Source: Armigeres subalbatus (taxonomy: Eukaryota; Arthropoda; Insecta; Diptera; Culicidae). Taken from it: a stretch of DNA of 64,000 nucleotides. A model generated the notes under the pieces. It saw only the letters and a program-made list of their open reading frames with translations. It was not told where the DNA came from and ran no database searches. A program made the position numbers and the translations under genes. The stretch spans positions 15,383,085 through 15,447,084 of the forward strand of contig NC_085140.1 of assembly GCF_024139115.2 (NCBI RefSeq), read 5' to 3'. Of the stretch, positions 32,746 to 43,582 are shown in pieces (positions within the stretch are counted from its first letter, which is position 1; the number at the start of each line of letters is the position of its first letter).

Positions 32746-33233
32746 GAACTGGAAATGCTTTTGTTCGTTACCAAACGTTGGACATGGCTCACCGAGCTAA
32801 GGTTGAGTTGTCCGGTCAGTACATTGGCAAGTTCCAGTGCAAGATAGGATACGGTAAAGCTACTCCGACGACCAGAATTTGGGTTGGTGGTCTTGGCGCA
32901 TGGACTTCGGTTACTCAGTTGGAGCGTGAGTTCGACCGTTTTGGTGCCATCAAAAAGATCGAATATAACAAAGGGGACACCCAGGCCTACATTCTGTACG
33001 ATTCTATTGATGCTGCTACGGCTGCTGTGAAGGATATGCGTAGATTCCCGTTAGGGGCACCGGATCGTCGTATTCGTATCGATTTTGCTGATAACGGAAC
33101 AACACCATCGTTCTCAAAGCGCAGTGGAGTTTTTGACGAAGGCGGTGAGTATCGTCGCGGCCCCGACTACGAATATCAAATCAAATCAATTCTTTTAGGA
33201 TTCCAATACGGGGAGCACCACTGGCAAATCTGA
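32746..33233 (+). pseudogene. nito: Spenito/RBM15 fragment: third RNA-recognition motif
   Basis: The frame contains NAFVRYQTLDMAHRAKVEL, then SGQYIGKFQCKIGYGKA, then TRIWVGGLGAWTSVTQLE and RRIRIDFADN. This is the strongly conserved end of RRM2 and full RRM3 of spenito, a split-ends-family protein of the m6A writer complex. An acceptor-like GTTTCGGCAG precedes the segment. After FDEGGEYRRGPDYEYQ the similarity stops and a stop codon follows at 33233. A donor GGCG|GTGAGT (33144) and an acceptor TTCTTTTAG (33198) bound a 54-nt segment that could be an intron, but it keeps the frame open. RRM1 and the C-terminal SPOC domain are missing. It is most likely a partial genomic duplication of the true gene. 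Confidence 0.7.
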
Positions 33234-33980
33234 TGCCTACGACGACGACGGAATATTCGGCACCGATTTGAAAAACGAATGAAGACTCAAAGGATTTTAT
33301 GACCTCAACAAAAAATAACAGCATGCAGATAAGTAGGTATCAACAACTAGTCGGTGGAGTTTAACGAACGGCAACACCCCAGATCGAAAGCTAGATATTG
33401 ACCAAATGCTGCCCCTATTTGCTTAAGCGTTCCATGTCAGCTCTCTCCAACTTAAGTAATATGCTGTTGAATTTTTCAAACTCATTTTACATGGAGAAAT
33501 ACAAAACAATTTTAGACATATTTCTGAAAGGAAATCAAAATTGTCAAAAATCATCGACATGAGGCTCGGGACTATATATGCCTTGCGCCTTGGCGAAACT
33601 CAGAACTTCGAATTCCAGAACAAATACCCAGGCCAAGTGGTAAGGCAAAATTATTTTAAATTAATTACATACATTTTTTAATGTTTTTCTTCTTTTTTCA
33701 TACAACAGGGTTTACCTTCGTTTGCTGAACTAGGTTGAGAAGCTTTCAAAACAGATATCAGCAGCACTAGACTATACATTACATATCGAATGATCCTAAA
33801 CGAAGATGATCAACCCTCCCTCCGTTTCAATGAGCGTAAAATCTGAAAACTTATGACAGTAAAGTATTTAAAATAAGAGAATAAAATAAATATAACAATT
33901 TATTATTTTAACAACAATTAAACAAATTAATTTGATCATTTTAAAATTATATTTAAGCAATATTCCGTATTCCGCCGTAT
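33234..33980. other. Sequence downstream of the spenito fragment
   Basis: No clear gene. In the second frame 33200-33281 reads a short acidic tail with KSDAYDDDGIFGTDLKNE before a stop, which could be a C-terminal exon of another transcript. A GTAAG..ACAG pair at about 33639-33709 could mark a small intron. Neither can be joined with confidence. Confidence 0.3.
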
Positions 33981-33984
33981 TCAG

Positions 33985-34140
33985 TGTCTCGTACTTAACT
34001 CGACCAAGTCGAGTAAGTACGAGGCACTGGAGACGGCCTCACAGTTGAGGTCGTATCTGGAAAGATAACAAAACGGGGTGGAATTAATTGGAAAGTTCTA
34101 AACTCGTCTTAGACAGTTGAAGACATTCCACTAAAAGAGC
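33985..34140. mobile_element. Fragment of the GTCTCGTACTT foldback family
   Basis: AGTGTCTCGTACTTAACTCG, then its reversal, then GAGACGGCCT and TTGAGGTCG match the 191-bp hairpin at 38938-39128. The copy is diverged. Confidence 0.65.
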
Positions 34141-34600
34141 TGATTTTTTTCTCATTTTCTTAATTCTGTCCGAAAGAATAAGTGAATATATAAACTGGTC
34201 ATCATCAGCAATGATTTTCTCATTCTATTCGATTCATTGTAAAATCTCATTTTGTTTCTATCAAATTATTACTTATATTTTTTTATATCAATCATTACTT
34301 AAAAACTTCTGTAACGGTCATATTCATCACAGTATTATCGAATGCAATTGTCAAATAGGAATGTTTGTTCAAAAGTCGGAAAAATATCGCCAGTTCATTT
34401 AGATGGAAAATGACCTTATGAGTTCCTTGTTCCTTAATAATTGGACTCATGTGCAGTCATTTTCAAGATGGGACAAGTAGGCTTGATGTTGGTTCCTCAT
34501 TTACTCCATTTGATGTTTTTCCAAAAGGGACTAATATGCGATCAAATGCCTATAGGCAGTATATATAATTATGAATCGTTGCCAATGCTGAAAACAATGA
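34141..34600. other. AT-rich sequence without recognised features
   Basis: Nothing could be supported here. Confidence 0.4.
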
Positions 34601-34601
34601 G

Positions 34602-34667
34602 AATGTCTTTTTCACCGGTGTTGAACTTAGTCTGTAGATTAAAAAAAACACCTAAAAAAATGTCTTT
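34602..34667 (+). mobile_element. 5'-truncated ~48-bp retroposon tail (third clear copy)
   Basis: The insert carries ACCGGTGTTGAACTTAGTC, then TGTAGATTAAAAAAAACACC and A-rich sequence. It is flanked by AATGTCTTT at 34602-34610 and 34659-34667. It matches the insert at 11220-11277. Confidence 0.75.
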
Positions 34668-34828
34668 CAATTTAATTCTAATTTAAATTCAGATTAATAA
34701 AATTTTAAATATATGTAGGTCTAAATTAATTGATTAAATTTTAATTCATTTAGTGCTATTTTAACTTTTATCTTGTTTTATACTATTTTTACTTCAATTT
34801 CAGTTTAATTTGAATTCAATTTCATGAG

Positions 34829-35332
34829 GTACACTGAGGATAATCCGCACATATTTATTGGCGAAAATCCATAAATTTTTATTTTAAGTTTTATATGTAC
34901 GCACATAACTATCCACTATCCCAGAGCGCACTTCTAGACAAAATTTTCAAAACGACTTATCTGCTTTTGTAAACAAAGATTCAAACGACGATTTGACGAA
35001 TCTGATAGCTCTCCCACGCAAACCAACACCATCAACAGGTAGCGGAAACATTCAGCTACCTATTGATGGTATTAGTTTGCGTGGGAGAGCTATCAGATTC
35101 GTCAAATCGTCGTTTGAATCTTTGTTTACAAAAGCAGATAAGTCGTTTTGAAAATTTTGTCTAGACTTAAAACAAATTAGTGTTATATATATCATGAGTA
35201 GCTGCACATACATTTCATTGGCGCAATACTATTTTTATTAGACAAACAAATGAATCACAAATGTGAAGTGAGCTGATCACATTTCATTAGTGTACACATA
35301 TGTATTACGTGCAGATTATTCTGAGTGTACGC
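34829..35332. mobile_element. ~0.5-kb inverted-repeat element carrying a nested hairpin MITE
   Basis: The left end TACACTGAGGATAATCCGCA and the inverted right end TACACTCAGAATAATCTGCA match at about 17 of 20 positions. The interior is split by the hairpin at 34933-35166. Confidence 0.55.
34933..35166. mobile_element. 234-bp near-perfect hairpin MITE
   Basis: The left arm starts TCTAGACAAAATTTTCAAAA and includes ACGCAAAC and GATAGCTCTCCC. The right arm is its reverse complement, ending at the mirrored TCTAGA. Arms of about 105 bases surround a short loop near 35040-35060. No coding sequence. Confidence 0.85.
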
Positions 35333-35626
35333 AATTTCAATTTAGTTTTACTCAATCGTAAAATTTATTTAGTTTTATCTTATTGCAGTTAATCTGTTAC
35401 AATTTCATTTTGCAAGTCTCTCTAATGAAGCTAACAAAAATTATTACTGTTGAATCTGGTCTGAACACTCGATTCGACACATCACTCTGAAGCTCGATAC
35501 CACAATGTCGATATCTTCGAAATGAGGAGTTATTATTTACTGCCTGATCAATAAAGATTTCTCTGTTCCATCACAGAAATTTGTTGGAATTACTTCAAAG
35601 TGATACTCGACATTGATGCATTGGAT

Positions 35627-38334
35627 TTATAATGAAATAGTCCCAGTCGATTGTTGGTGCCACCAATTCGCAGATGTGAGAAGAATATCGCCAAACACCT
35701 TTGCATCGGCGGAAGATTTTCGTCGAACAAAGTGTGCCAATTCGTTATACCTGTAAGCGAGGAAAAGAAACATACATAAATTTATAGGGCATGCATTTTA
35801 TACATCTCAAGATTGGAAATTAATAGTTGGAAAAATAAGCAGTAATTCCGACGGGGGCAATACAAATATGACGTCCACTATTTTTTTTTTTTAGATTTCT
35901 AGATCCCCCCTCTGTCACGCTTTTTTGTATACCATGCCAAAACTCCTCCCCCTTAAAACATGTGACACAATTTTTGAACGACCCCTAGTTATTTTTGATT
36001 ACATGGTAGCTTATTGCTCTGATTGCTCTATGATTAGAAATATCCCTATAAGGCTGTGAATCATTCCAGCGATTCGTTTAACGTTTAGTTCGAATTTGAC
36101 GGTTCGATGGTTATTGACGTTATAGGCCCTTAAGTTCAGTTGTTGGGTTTACACCAATTGAAAAGTGTGCACTACCCAAGGGAACCAAGTTCCTGGAATA
36201 TCCGGAACCATGTTCTGGTGAACCAGTCGTATCAAAACTGACTTCTGATACTTGTCAATAGACAATAATGATATAGCACATTTGCATGTATGCATTAGAA
36301 TTTTGGGCAGTTTTGTGAATCTGACCAAGGCAATTGGACATAAAATGAGACCAAACGAGTTATTTCAATTTCAATTTATAGGTCAGACCGAAACGGGTTA
36401 AAAAATTCTTTAAAATAAGGTTAAAAGACTATTATTCTTCCATTTACTTCCACTATTCAGTGAATAGTGGAAGTAAATGGAAGAATAATAGTCTTTTAAC
36501 CTTGTAGCATTTCCCCTAAGACGATCTAAAATAATTAATCATTCTTTAAAATAGATGTTTACCATTTAATTAACGCCAGTTGTATTATAGTACCAGCACA
36601 GACAAACAGATGTTACAACTAGAACAATTTGTTTTAAAATCCATCGCCCAGCTATTTTACCACCACCTAACGTGCATGTTGTACGAAACAAAGTTTAGTA
36701 CGACAATGTCAACAGAAGGCGCTAGTGTGAGGTGTCAAATACACAGGTATACAATGCGCGCGCCCCTGGATGTGAAACTCGCAAGCAGTTGAATTTAAAA
36801 CAACCGTTGAGCTCATGGTCGATGGGAATTTCCTCAGTGTTACGTCTGTTTGTCTGTGGTACCAGCATAAAGTTTATTTGTAATTTTTCTTTTGCTAGTT
36901 TACGGAAAACCATTAAATTATGAGAGTCAAACTGTTCAATTGCTGGATTACAAAACAAACTTGTTGAATAATCAATTGGCCACCGTGTCATTAACAATAA
37001 CAATACTTACCTCTAATCTGACATGAGTGGCCTTCCTTAGCCGTGCGGTAAGATGCGTGACTACAAAGTCCGGTTCGGTCTAGGACAAACGGCATCCTGG
37101 ACTCATAAGTGACGATGTCCCGAACATCCTCGACAGGATGTAGGGAAAAAAAACATTTCATATCAGCCGTGTAGCTTGCGGTTCCTATTCTATAGCTTGT
37201 GCATGGCATAATGAGCAACGGAACGCCATCCAAGTATTGATACGGTACCTGAAAAAAATAAAATCATGTTTTACCAATATTTATTTTGATGTATTCTTCT
37301 AGTTTAGTAGCCATTTGGCTACTCGATTTTCCTCAATTTAAATTTAAAAAAGTCTTCGGTGCTCTTAAATTATGGGAACAGAACCACTTACCATATTGGG
37401 GTAGATAAACCATTTGCGTATTACATCGAATTGCGAATGAAAGCCAGATGAAAGTTGATACCAGCTAAACCGGATTTGAGAAGAACTGCAAATATAAATT
37501 TTTATTATCGGTATATATTTTGAATTAAATTACGATTTAAGTACCAATCCATTTGTATTTAAAGTTGTCTATTATAATATTTTTGTAAAAGCGTGCTATC
37601 TTTGCCGTTCTTGTTTTCACGCATTTGTACAGCATGTCCAACCCCAACGCCGTCATACGTACATAGTCATCCGCTCTCTCAGGGCCATCAGTCCTTTACC
37701 GCCGCTTCCGGGCACGGATATTTGACGAAACTTCGTGCACCTTGGCATTAGCGACAGGTGGAATGCATCAAAAATCGATAAGCTAATTGTCACCTGTTTT
37801 CCGGTCCCATTGCAGTGGTTGCAGTACTTACTGGACACAGTCCCTGCTTCGAATCAAGATCCGGCAGGGCATAATTATTATCACTTTATAGACATCACCA
37901 ATGTTATACAGTGAATAAATCATTGAATCCGGCCTTCTTCCTCGGTCCGCAAATTTTCCAAATTCACAAATACACAATGACCATTCGTTTGATTGAGAAG
38001 ATACTTACAGGAAATTTGAGACTTTTTCACCTGAAAACAGAATTATTAACAATATTATTTTATTAAATTAGACTATGATTGGGTTTAACAAATACCAACC
38101 TTCTATTTTGAGTTTATTATCGTCAACCAACAATTTGAACCCGGAAGAGGCCGCAGGCTTCGAGTGCCTCGATGGCTTTTTGCAGTTGAAGAGGACCTGA
38201 GGGCGCTCAATGTTCCGAACGACTGGAAGCGATTGGCTCAGGATCGAGTCCAGTGGAGGATACTCCATTCGGCGTAGGTTCATCGAAGAGCTGTAGCCCA
38301 TCAAATTCAAATTCTTATCGTCAGAATTTACCAT
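35627..38334 (-). CDS. Unrecognised multi-exon protein-coding gene (269 or 300 residues)
   Basis: Five exons join in phase: 38334-38100 (ATG at 38334 in AAAAATGG context), 38030-38009 (a 22-nt micro-exon), 37485-37392, 37248-37011 and 36942-36722. Donors are GTTGGT, GTAAGT, GTAAGT and GTAAGT; acceptors have pyrimidine tracts ending CAG. The sum is 810 nt, giving 269 residues and TAG at 36724-36722. Alternatively, a donor at 36752 in the last exon could splice to 35750-35627, whose open frame ends at TAA and contains SANWWHQQSTGTISL, giving 300 residues. The protein has no visible signal peptide or membrane helix. It has a Ser/Lys-rich N-terminus, a WFIYPNMVPYQYLDGVPLL segment across an exon junction, and several spaced cysteines. 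No family was recognised. Consistent phases at four junctions argue strongly for a real gene. Confidence 0.7.
36051..36110. mobile_element. Partial relative of the 300-bp palindromic MITE
   Basis: GGCTGTGAATCATTCCAGCG, then ATTCGTTTAACGTTTAGTTC, repeats the left arm of the element at 30091 with a few changes; the right arm is absent. It lies in the possible last intron of the unrecognised gene. Confidence 0.6.
36417..36503. repeat. Perfect 87-bp palindrome (43-bp arms, one-base centre)
   Basis: AAGGTTAAAAGACTATTATT opens the left arm, and the right arm is its exact reverse complement, with a single G at 36460 as spacer. There is no matching copy elsewhere in the window. Confidence 0.9.
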
Positions 38335-38432
38335 TTTTAAGCAATTTTCAAACTAAACTAAAAAACTAAACAGAGAAAAACAAAACAAGAAATCGAAAAT
38401 AACATTCTAATTGGACTTGAAATGACAAGTGG

Positions 38433-38595
38433 AATTCTCGCTTATCTTTTCAAAAGGTCCTAAGTAACATTTTTTTCATGAATTAATTTGAATAGCGCAA
38501 TCAACAGAACAACATGAAAGCTTTTGAATGTGCTATTCATATTAATTCATGAAAAAAATGTTACTTAGGACCTTTTGAAAAGTTAAGCGAGAATT
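38433..38595. mobile_element. 163-bp hairpin MITE
   Basis: Arms start AATTCTCGCTTATCTTTTCA and contain AAGGTCCTAAGTAACATT. The right arm is nearly the exact reverse complement, ending at 38595. It lies about 100 bases upstream of the unrecognised gene's start codon. Confidence 0.8.
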
Positions 38596-38654
38596 GATGT
38601 CGAGGAAAATGCGCAGGGCCTTCAGCCTTCAGTCGAGCAGCAAATTCGATCAGT

Positions 38655-38790
38655 TGTATCATGTTATTCGCAATAACATGTTATTCAAAGGTGTTATTCG
38701 GCTGTTAGAAATGTATGGGAATATTACCTTTGAAAAACATGTTATTGGCCGAATAACACCAAAGCGCGAATAACATGTTATTCGGCCGTA
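38655..38790. repeat. Cluster of AATAACATGTTATT palindromes in an inverted arrangement
   Basis: CGCAATAACATGTTATTC near 38670, AACATGTTATTGGCC near 38738 and GCGAATAACATGTTATTCGG near 38766 are mirrored around GTTAGAAATG. GGTGTTATTCGG and its reverse complement also occur. No coding sequence. Confidence 0.6.
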
Positions 38791-38937
38791 GTGCGGATAT
38801 AGTATTGTCGCGCTTATCTTTTTCTAGACTCTTGCGGCGGTCTTACTCTCGCAGGCTAGACTGCGAAGGTAGACGTCAAGATAGCCGCCGGGTTAAAAGA
38901 TAGGGAGAATTTTCCCTCTCAAAACAAAACCACGTGC

Positions 38938-39128
38938 CCATTGAATTCCACCACTTAATTGTATCCTGACAGATGATTTCGACCTCAACAGTAAGGCCGT
39001 CTTCAGTGTCTTGTACTTTTCTCGACTTGCGACAAGTCGAGTCAAGTACAAGACACTGAAGACGGCCTTACTGTTGAGGTCGAAATACGTATCTGTCAGG
39101 ATACAATTAAGTGGTGGAATTCAATGGG
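38938..39128. mobile_element. 191-bp foldback element of the GTCTCGTACTT family (most complete copy)
   Basis: The left arm starts CCCATTGAATTCCACCACTT and runs through GACCTCAACAGTAAGGCCG to CTCGACTTG. The right arm mirrors it with few mismatches and ends AATTCAATGGG. Partial copies lie at 33985, 53256 and 60128. Confidence 0.85.
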
Positions 39129-39460
39129 ATTGTTCAAACTCGTCTTATGACAGGTGAAAACATTCCACTAAAAAGCTCAAAATAATTTTCTTATCAAAAC
39201 CACGTGCTTTTCGCCAAATGACATGAGTGTTCGATTGTATTAGTGAGAGGCAACTGGAGTCACTAAGTACATGGAGAGTGTTTATCATGACAAGTGCATA
39301 CGGTGGGAAAGATTTTTATTGACTCTGTCGTGTTTAGTGACTGTTGCGATTACCTGAGAAACAGCCAGCAGGAAGCCGCAGTATTCTATATTTTCTCGAG
39401 ATGCATAATATTAGATATTTTTATGAAACATATTGATTTAGATTATTAATTTTGATGTTT
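39129..39460. other. Sequence between foldback element and copia relic
   Basis: It begins with ACTCGTCTTATGACAGGTG, which is also found beside the other foldback copies, so the outer element may be longer than the hairpin. Nothing else was recognised. Confidence 0.4.
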
Positions 39461-39465
39461 TATAT

Positions 39466-41349
39466 CTAATTACAATGAAAACTAGATTTGTTTACAATTG
39501 TCAGTTCCGCCCTTTTGAAATGTTGATGCCGAATTGATTTTTGAATCAGAAACAGGAGGTAAACAAAAATGGAAATGACAACTGTTGTCAAACTGACGTG
39601 ATTTGAATTGAGGGGCTTCTCAATGGTCGAGTGATTGTAATAATTGTAATCCGTCACTCCCCAGGGGTATATAGTGGTGCCCGAAAAAATGGCCACCACT
39701 CCGTCTATGTATTCGTCAATGGTACAAGTCAAGACTATTGTACGAGAGTAGGATCACTTTCATCCGTTACCATAGATAATGATTTGGGACTAATCACTAC
39801 CTCTTAGATGGAAGCAATAATCTCTCCAATAGTCGAGATCTGTCCTGGTCACGTCCTTGCGAATGCGAGGAAGGGATGGTTAGTTGGACACATACTTAAG
39901 AAAGATGCAGAGAACTCTACGACTTCTCATATGTGCCACGGGAGGTTTTGGGATTGTGTGGTGGTTATAACTTTTTCCGTATCGTACATCAATCAGATTT
40001 TAATTACAATTTGTCTAGAATTTATTATAAGCATTTTAAAACGATCTTCCTATGCTGCGCTGTAGGATCTGTCAAAGTTAACACCGTCGTGTGTCTTCTT
40101 CTTATTGTTACCTGGATTCGTCTATTGTAATGCCCTATTCGCCTGTTTTGTTTACGTCTATCTTTCGTTCCTCAACAAAATCGTGGTATACGATGATTTT
40201 ACTCTCCATCTACGTTCGCAAGACGATGTATGTCCTCACTGACCTGATCGATGTGGCGGCAGTGGTTCTCACCGTGACAGGGGACATACGGTGGTTACAC
40301 TCAACATCCCTGCTTAACCACAGTAGTCTCCTGTACATCCTAGTCCCAGTTTGGCGCAGAGTTCGCTGAAGGTGGTCACCGTTAAACCCTTTGTCATGAT
40401 GTCCGCCTGTTGATCCGATGGATAACGATTTCTCCACGCTGGACAAGATCATGTATGAAGTGGAATTTCGTGTCCACGTTTGTCATCCGACTATACTGCC
40501 GTGAATCGCACAATAGTTCAAATATGCGATTCATGGCAGTATAGTCCTTGAAGTTCTTGGCTATACGAATTGTGGATTGGTTATCCTCAAAAACTGGTAT
40601 CGCTTGGATGCAGCCTTTTGGCACGGCAAATGCTGGGTAAAGCGTATTACCGCATTTGCCCAAAAGTTCACGCGGCGCTCCCCAAAGGAAACGACGCACC
40701 GCGTTTTTTGCTGCCCGTATACTCGATTCTTATGGGGAGATAACATTACAGCGTTTCCTAAGGTGCGGTTGTTCTTTTCGAATGTGGAACGCCGCGTGGA
40801 ATCTTGTGCAAATGTGCTTTTGGAAACATTACAACAGCAGAGCGGTGTATCGTATTGACGTATGCCCAAGGTTGTTGCACTATTCGACGTCCACAACAGT
40901 ATGTTTAATCAACCCGACAAGCTTCAGATCCTTTCAGGTGGTGGAGCTGTGCTCCAGATGGACCAGGTAAAGCTGTTCACGATATGTTCTCTTCTTGTCA
41001 TCACAAGCTATTTTGAAGCCCTCGCAGCAAAGGCTTGAGCAGCTTTGTTTCTGGGAAATCGTAATGTAAAAGTAGTTTGTGTACCTCGTGGATCTTCACG
41101 ACAGACTTGTGGCTGTCGATTTTAGCAGGCATCAACTTAATGCCCTCACTACATTACCGGAATTTGCTGCTTATGCCCCTGGCAATCGGCGTAGCGTCGT
41201 CGTTACACAACGTCGATAAGTTGCTTGTTAGAAGCTGCTTGGAGGGGTTGCCCTTGTCTCGAACGGTAGTGTTCTTCAGCACCTTACTGGTGACCGTGTC
41301 TCGCATTATGGTAACAAGCGAACGAAGTAGTACCCTCCAATACATTTGA
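39466..41349 (-). pseudogene. Decayed Ty1/copia-type retrotransposon (RNase H region recognisable)
   Basis: On the minus strand at about 40615-40400 the frame reads IPVFEDNQSTIRIAKN, then YSRMTNVDTKFHFIHDLV and GEIVIHRINR. These match the conserved C-terminal RNase H block of copia polyproteins (EDNQS..IAKNP and KYHFIRDLV..G). Upstream on the same strand, 40900-40620 and 41345-41060 contain broken frames that probably belong to the same pol gene. Stops and frameshifts are frequent. Downstream sequence to about 39466 may include the 3' LTR, but its limits are not visible. Confidence 0.65.
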
Positions 41350-41451
41350 TCGAATTAAATCTTTAACATGTTATCTATATCGAGTTTGCAAACTCCGATC
41401 GGAAATCTACTTCAGGATCACAAGAATTGTAGATGAAACTACTAACACAGA

Positions 41452-41472
41452 TTCTGTGTTAGTGTCACAGAT
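41452..41472. repeat. Perfect 21-bp palindrome
   Basis: CTAACACAGA, one T, then TCTGTGTTAG. Short and possibly fortuitous. It lies 3' of the zinc-finger gene's stop codon. Confidence 0.5.
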
Positions 41473-41718
41473 TACTGTGAAGTCCATTTGTATTGAAGCC
41501 CCCTTTAAAAAGACTGTGACCCATGAATCGTGCATGGATTTCTTCACGAATAAAGAGACAAGCGCTAATTATTACCCATAACACATACAGGACTATAATC
41601 ATAAATGTATGTCATACGATTAGAACTACAAACTAAAATATTGGGGCCATAACATTTACCGTTCGTTCCTTCGGAGATTCACCATGCAAGTTGCGATACT
41701 TTTGGCTGCTTATCCCAA

Positions 41719-43582
41719 TCAACTGCTTGTACCTGCCGTTGCAAGGCCGTCCAGACCTGAAACGGTGGCCGCAGCCGGAACAACTGTTGATGCATCCATA
41801 GGACCACTGGCCAGTGAAGCAGTAGTTCCCACCACTGGGCTCATCTTCTCGTGACAGTGGACCTTGTAAATGTGCTTGTTCAGATTGTTGCTCTGGTTGA
41901 AGCGTTTCTCACAAATCGTACACTGATACGGCTTGAGACCTTGGTGGATGCGCATGTGGGTGTTCAGATTGTTCTTCTGGTTGAACAGTCGATCGCATAT
42001 GTAACACTTGTATGGTTTCTCCCCAGTGTGGGTCCTAACATGGGTCTTCAGATTGTTCGACTGGATAAACTGTTTTCCGCAGTATGGACAATTGAACGGC
42101 TTGGGAGACGAATGCACCAACGAATGGCGATTGAATTCCTCTTGGTTAGGAAACGAACGTGAGCAGAAGGAACATTTGAAAGGATCCTGGAAGATGTGCG
42201 TCTTCATATGTGTCTTGAGGTTATTCGATTGGGTGAATGTTTTCTGACATATCTGGCATTTGTGAGGTTTGACCTGGTTATGCTGCTTCAGGTGGTCGCT
42301 CATTTCCTCATGGTTCATGAAAACTTTGTTGCAGAAGGAACAGATATTCGGCTTCTGATCGGCATAGCAAACCCGTACGTGGTTTGTCAGTTCCGTTGAA
42401 TTCTGGAATGACGTTTGGCAGACCTTGCAAACCAGAGAATGGGTGCGCATGTGAGTCGTCAAATTGTTCTTCTGGTTGAATCGCTTCTCACAAATGGCGC
42501 AAGCGTAGGGCCGCTCATTCGTGTGGGTCCTCATGTGGGTCTTCAGATTGTTTGATTGGCTGAAATATTTTCCACAGATATCACACTTGTATGGCTTTTG
42601 TCCTGAATGGACCTTGAAATGGGTGGTCAAGTTGTTGGACTGGATGAAGCCCTTTCCGCAAACGGTGCATCTGTAACAGAAAAAGAAACAGCGATTGACT
42701 TATACATTGTTGAACATACCATTCAGAAATGGATGTTTCAATTCAATTACAATGAAATTCATAACACTAAGCAGTTTATAAAAAGTCCACTCACCGATAG
42801 GGTTTCTCTGAACTGTGTTCCCTTAGATGCACCGCCAGTAATTTAGGATTTTGGAACTTCATATGGCACACGATGCAATCGATCGGTTTCCCCTCCACTT
42901 CTTCCGGTGGTTCCGGATCTTTCACCAGCATTTGTTGTTGCACAACTGCGGTCACCTGTGCTTGGTGCTGCTGGCTGCTGCCACTTGTCTGATACAGCGC
43001 CCGGTTCCGGAATTCGCTTTCGTGAATCTTCATATGGCCCAGATACTGTTCCCTCGAACTAAATACCTTCTGACAGATTTGACACGTCTGATCGTCGGTG
43101 AGTTGGAAACCATGAACCTCCCCACCGCCGTATGTCGTCGTTGTTGTCGATGGCAACAACTGGTACGGTTGCGGTTCTGTTTTAACGTGACCATTGTATG
43201 CATCCCCTCCTGCATTAGCGTATTGTATCTGGTTGGGATTTTCATGAGTATTCAGGTGCGCCGATAAAGTGGCCACGTTAGTGAAGCACTTGGAGCAAGT
43301 CTGGCACTGATACTGCGGAGCCAGCTGTTTCACAGTAGACTCGCCACTGGCTGGGGCACCAGTGGAGGCAATAACAACAGCTGTCGCATCCGCTGGGGAA
43401 CTTGTAACAATATTGATCACGGCCGGGCTGGCAGACGATCCCGTCTGTTCATTCAATCTTCGTGATGCCGTCAAAGAGGAGACTGTGGTGGTATAGATTG
43501 GGGGTGGTGACATCATCGACATAACCACCGGATTATTCCGATTGCGGTTACTTTCATCAGATTCTCCAAATTTGCCAAGCAT
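41719..43582 (-). CDS. C2H2 zinc-finger protein with 13 fingers (579 residues)
   Basis: Two coding exons, 43582-42795 and 42670-41719, join in phase within a finger (KPY|RCTVCGK). The donor is GTGAGT and the acceptor TCTGTTACAG. Residues 1-90 are Ser/Thr/Pro/Ala-rich. Three dispersed fingers follow (~91, ~166 and ~232), then ten nearly contiguous ones from ~261 to ~535, with linkers such as TGEKPYKC, and a Ser/Ala/Gly-rich tail. The recognition helices are strikingly repetitive: QSNNLTTH, QSNNLKTH, QKNNLTTH and QSNNLNKH recur in about seven fingers. The eighth positions differ in spacing, and the LVCKVC finger ends H..C. A sequence-specific nuclear DNA-binding role is inferred. An acceptor-like TTTTCAG lies 5 bases before the ATG, so a non-coding upstream exon is likely. 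The ortholog was not identified. Confidence 0.92.

Noticed and set aside
37653..37838. Frame with CNHCNGTGK as an extra exon of the unrecognised gene
   Set aside because: Including it needs weak splice sites, while joining the exons at 38009 and 37485 directly keeps the phase and uses strong sites.
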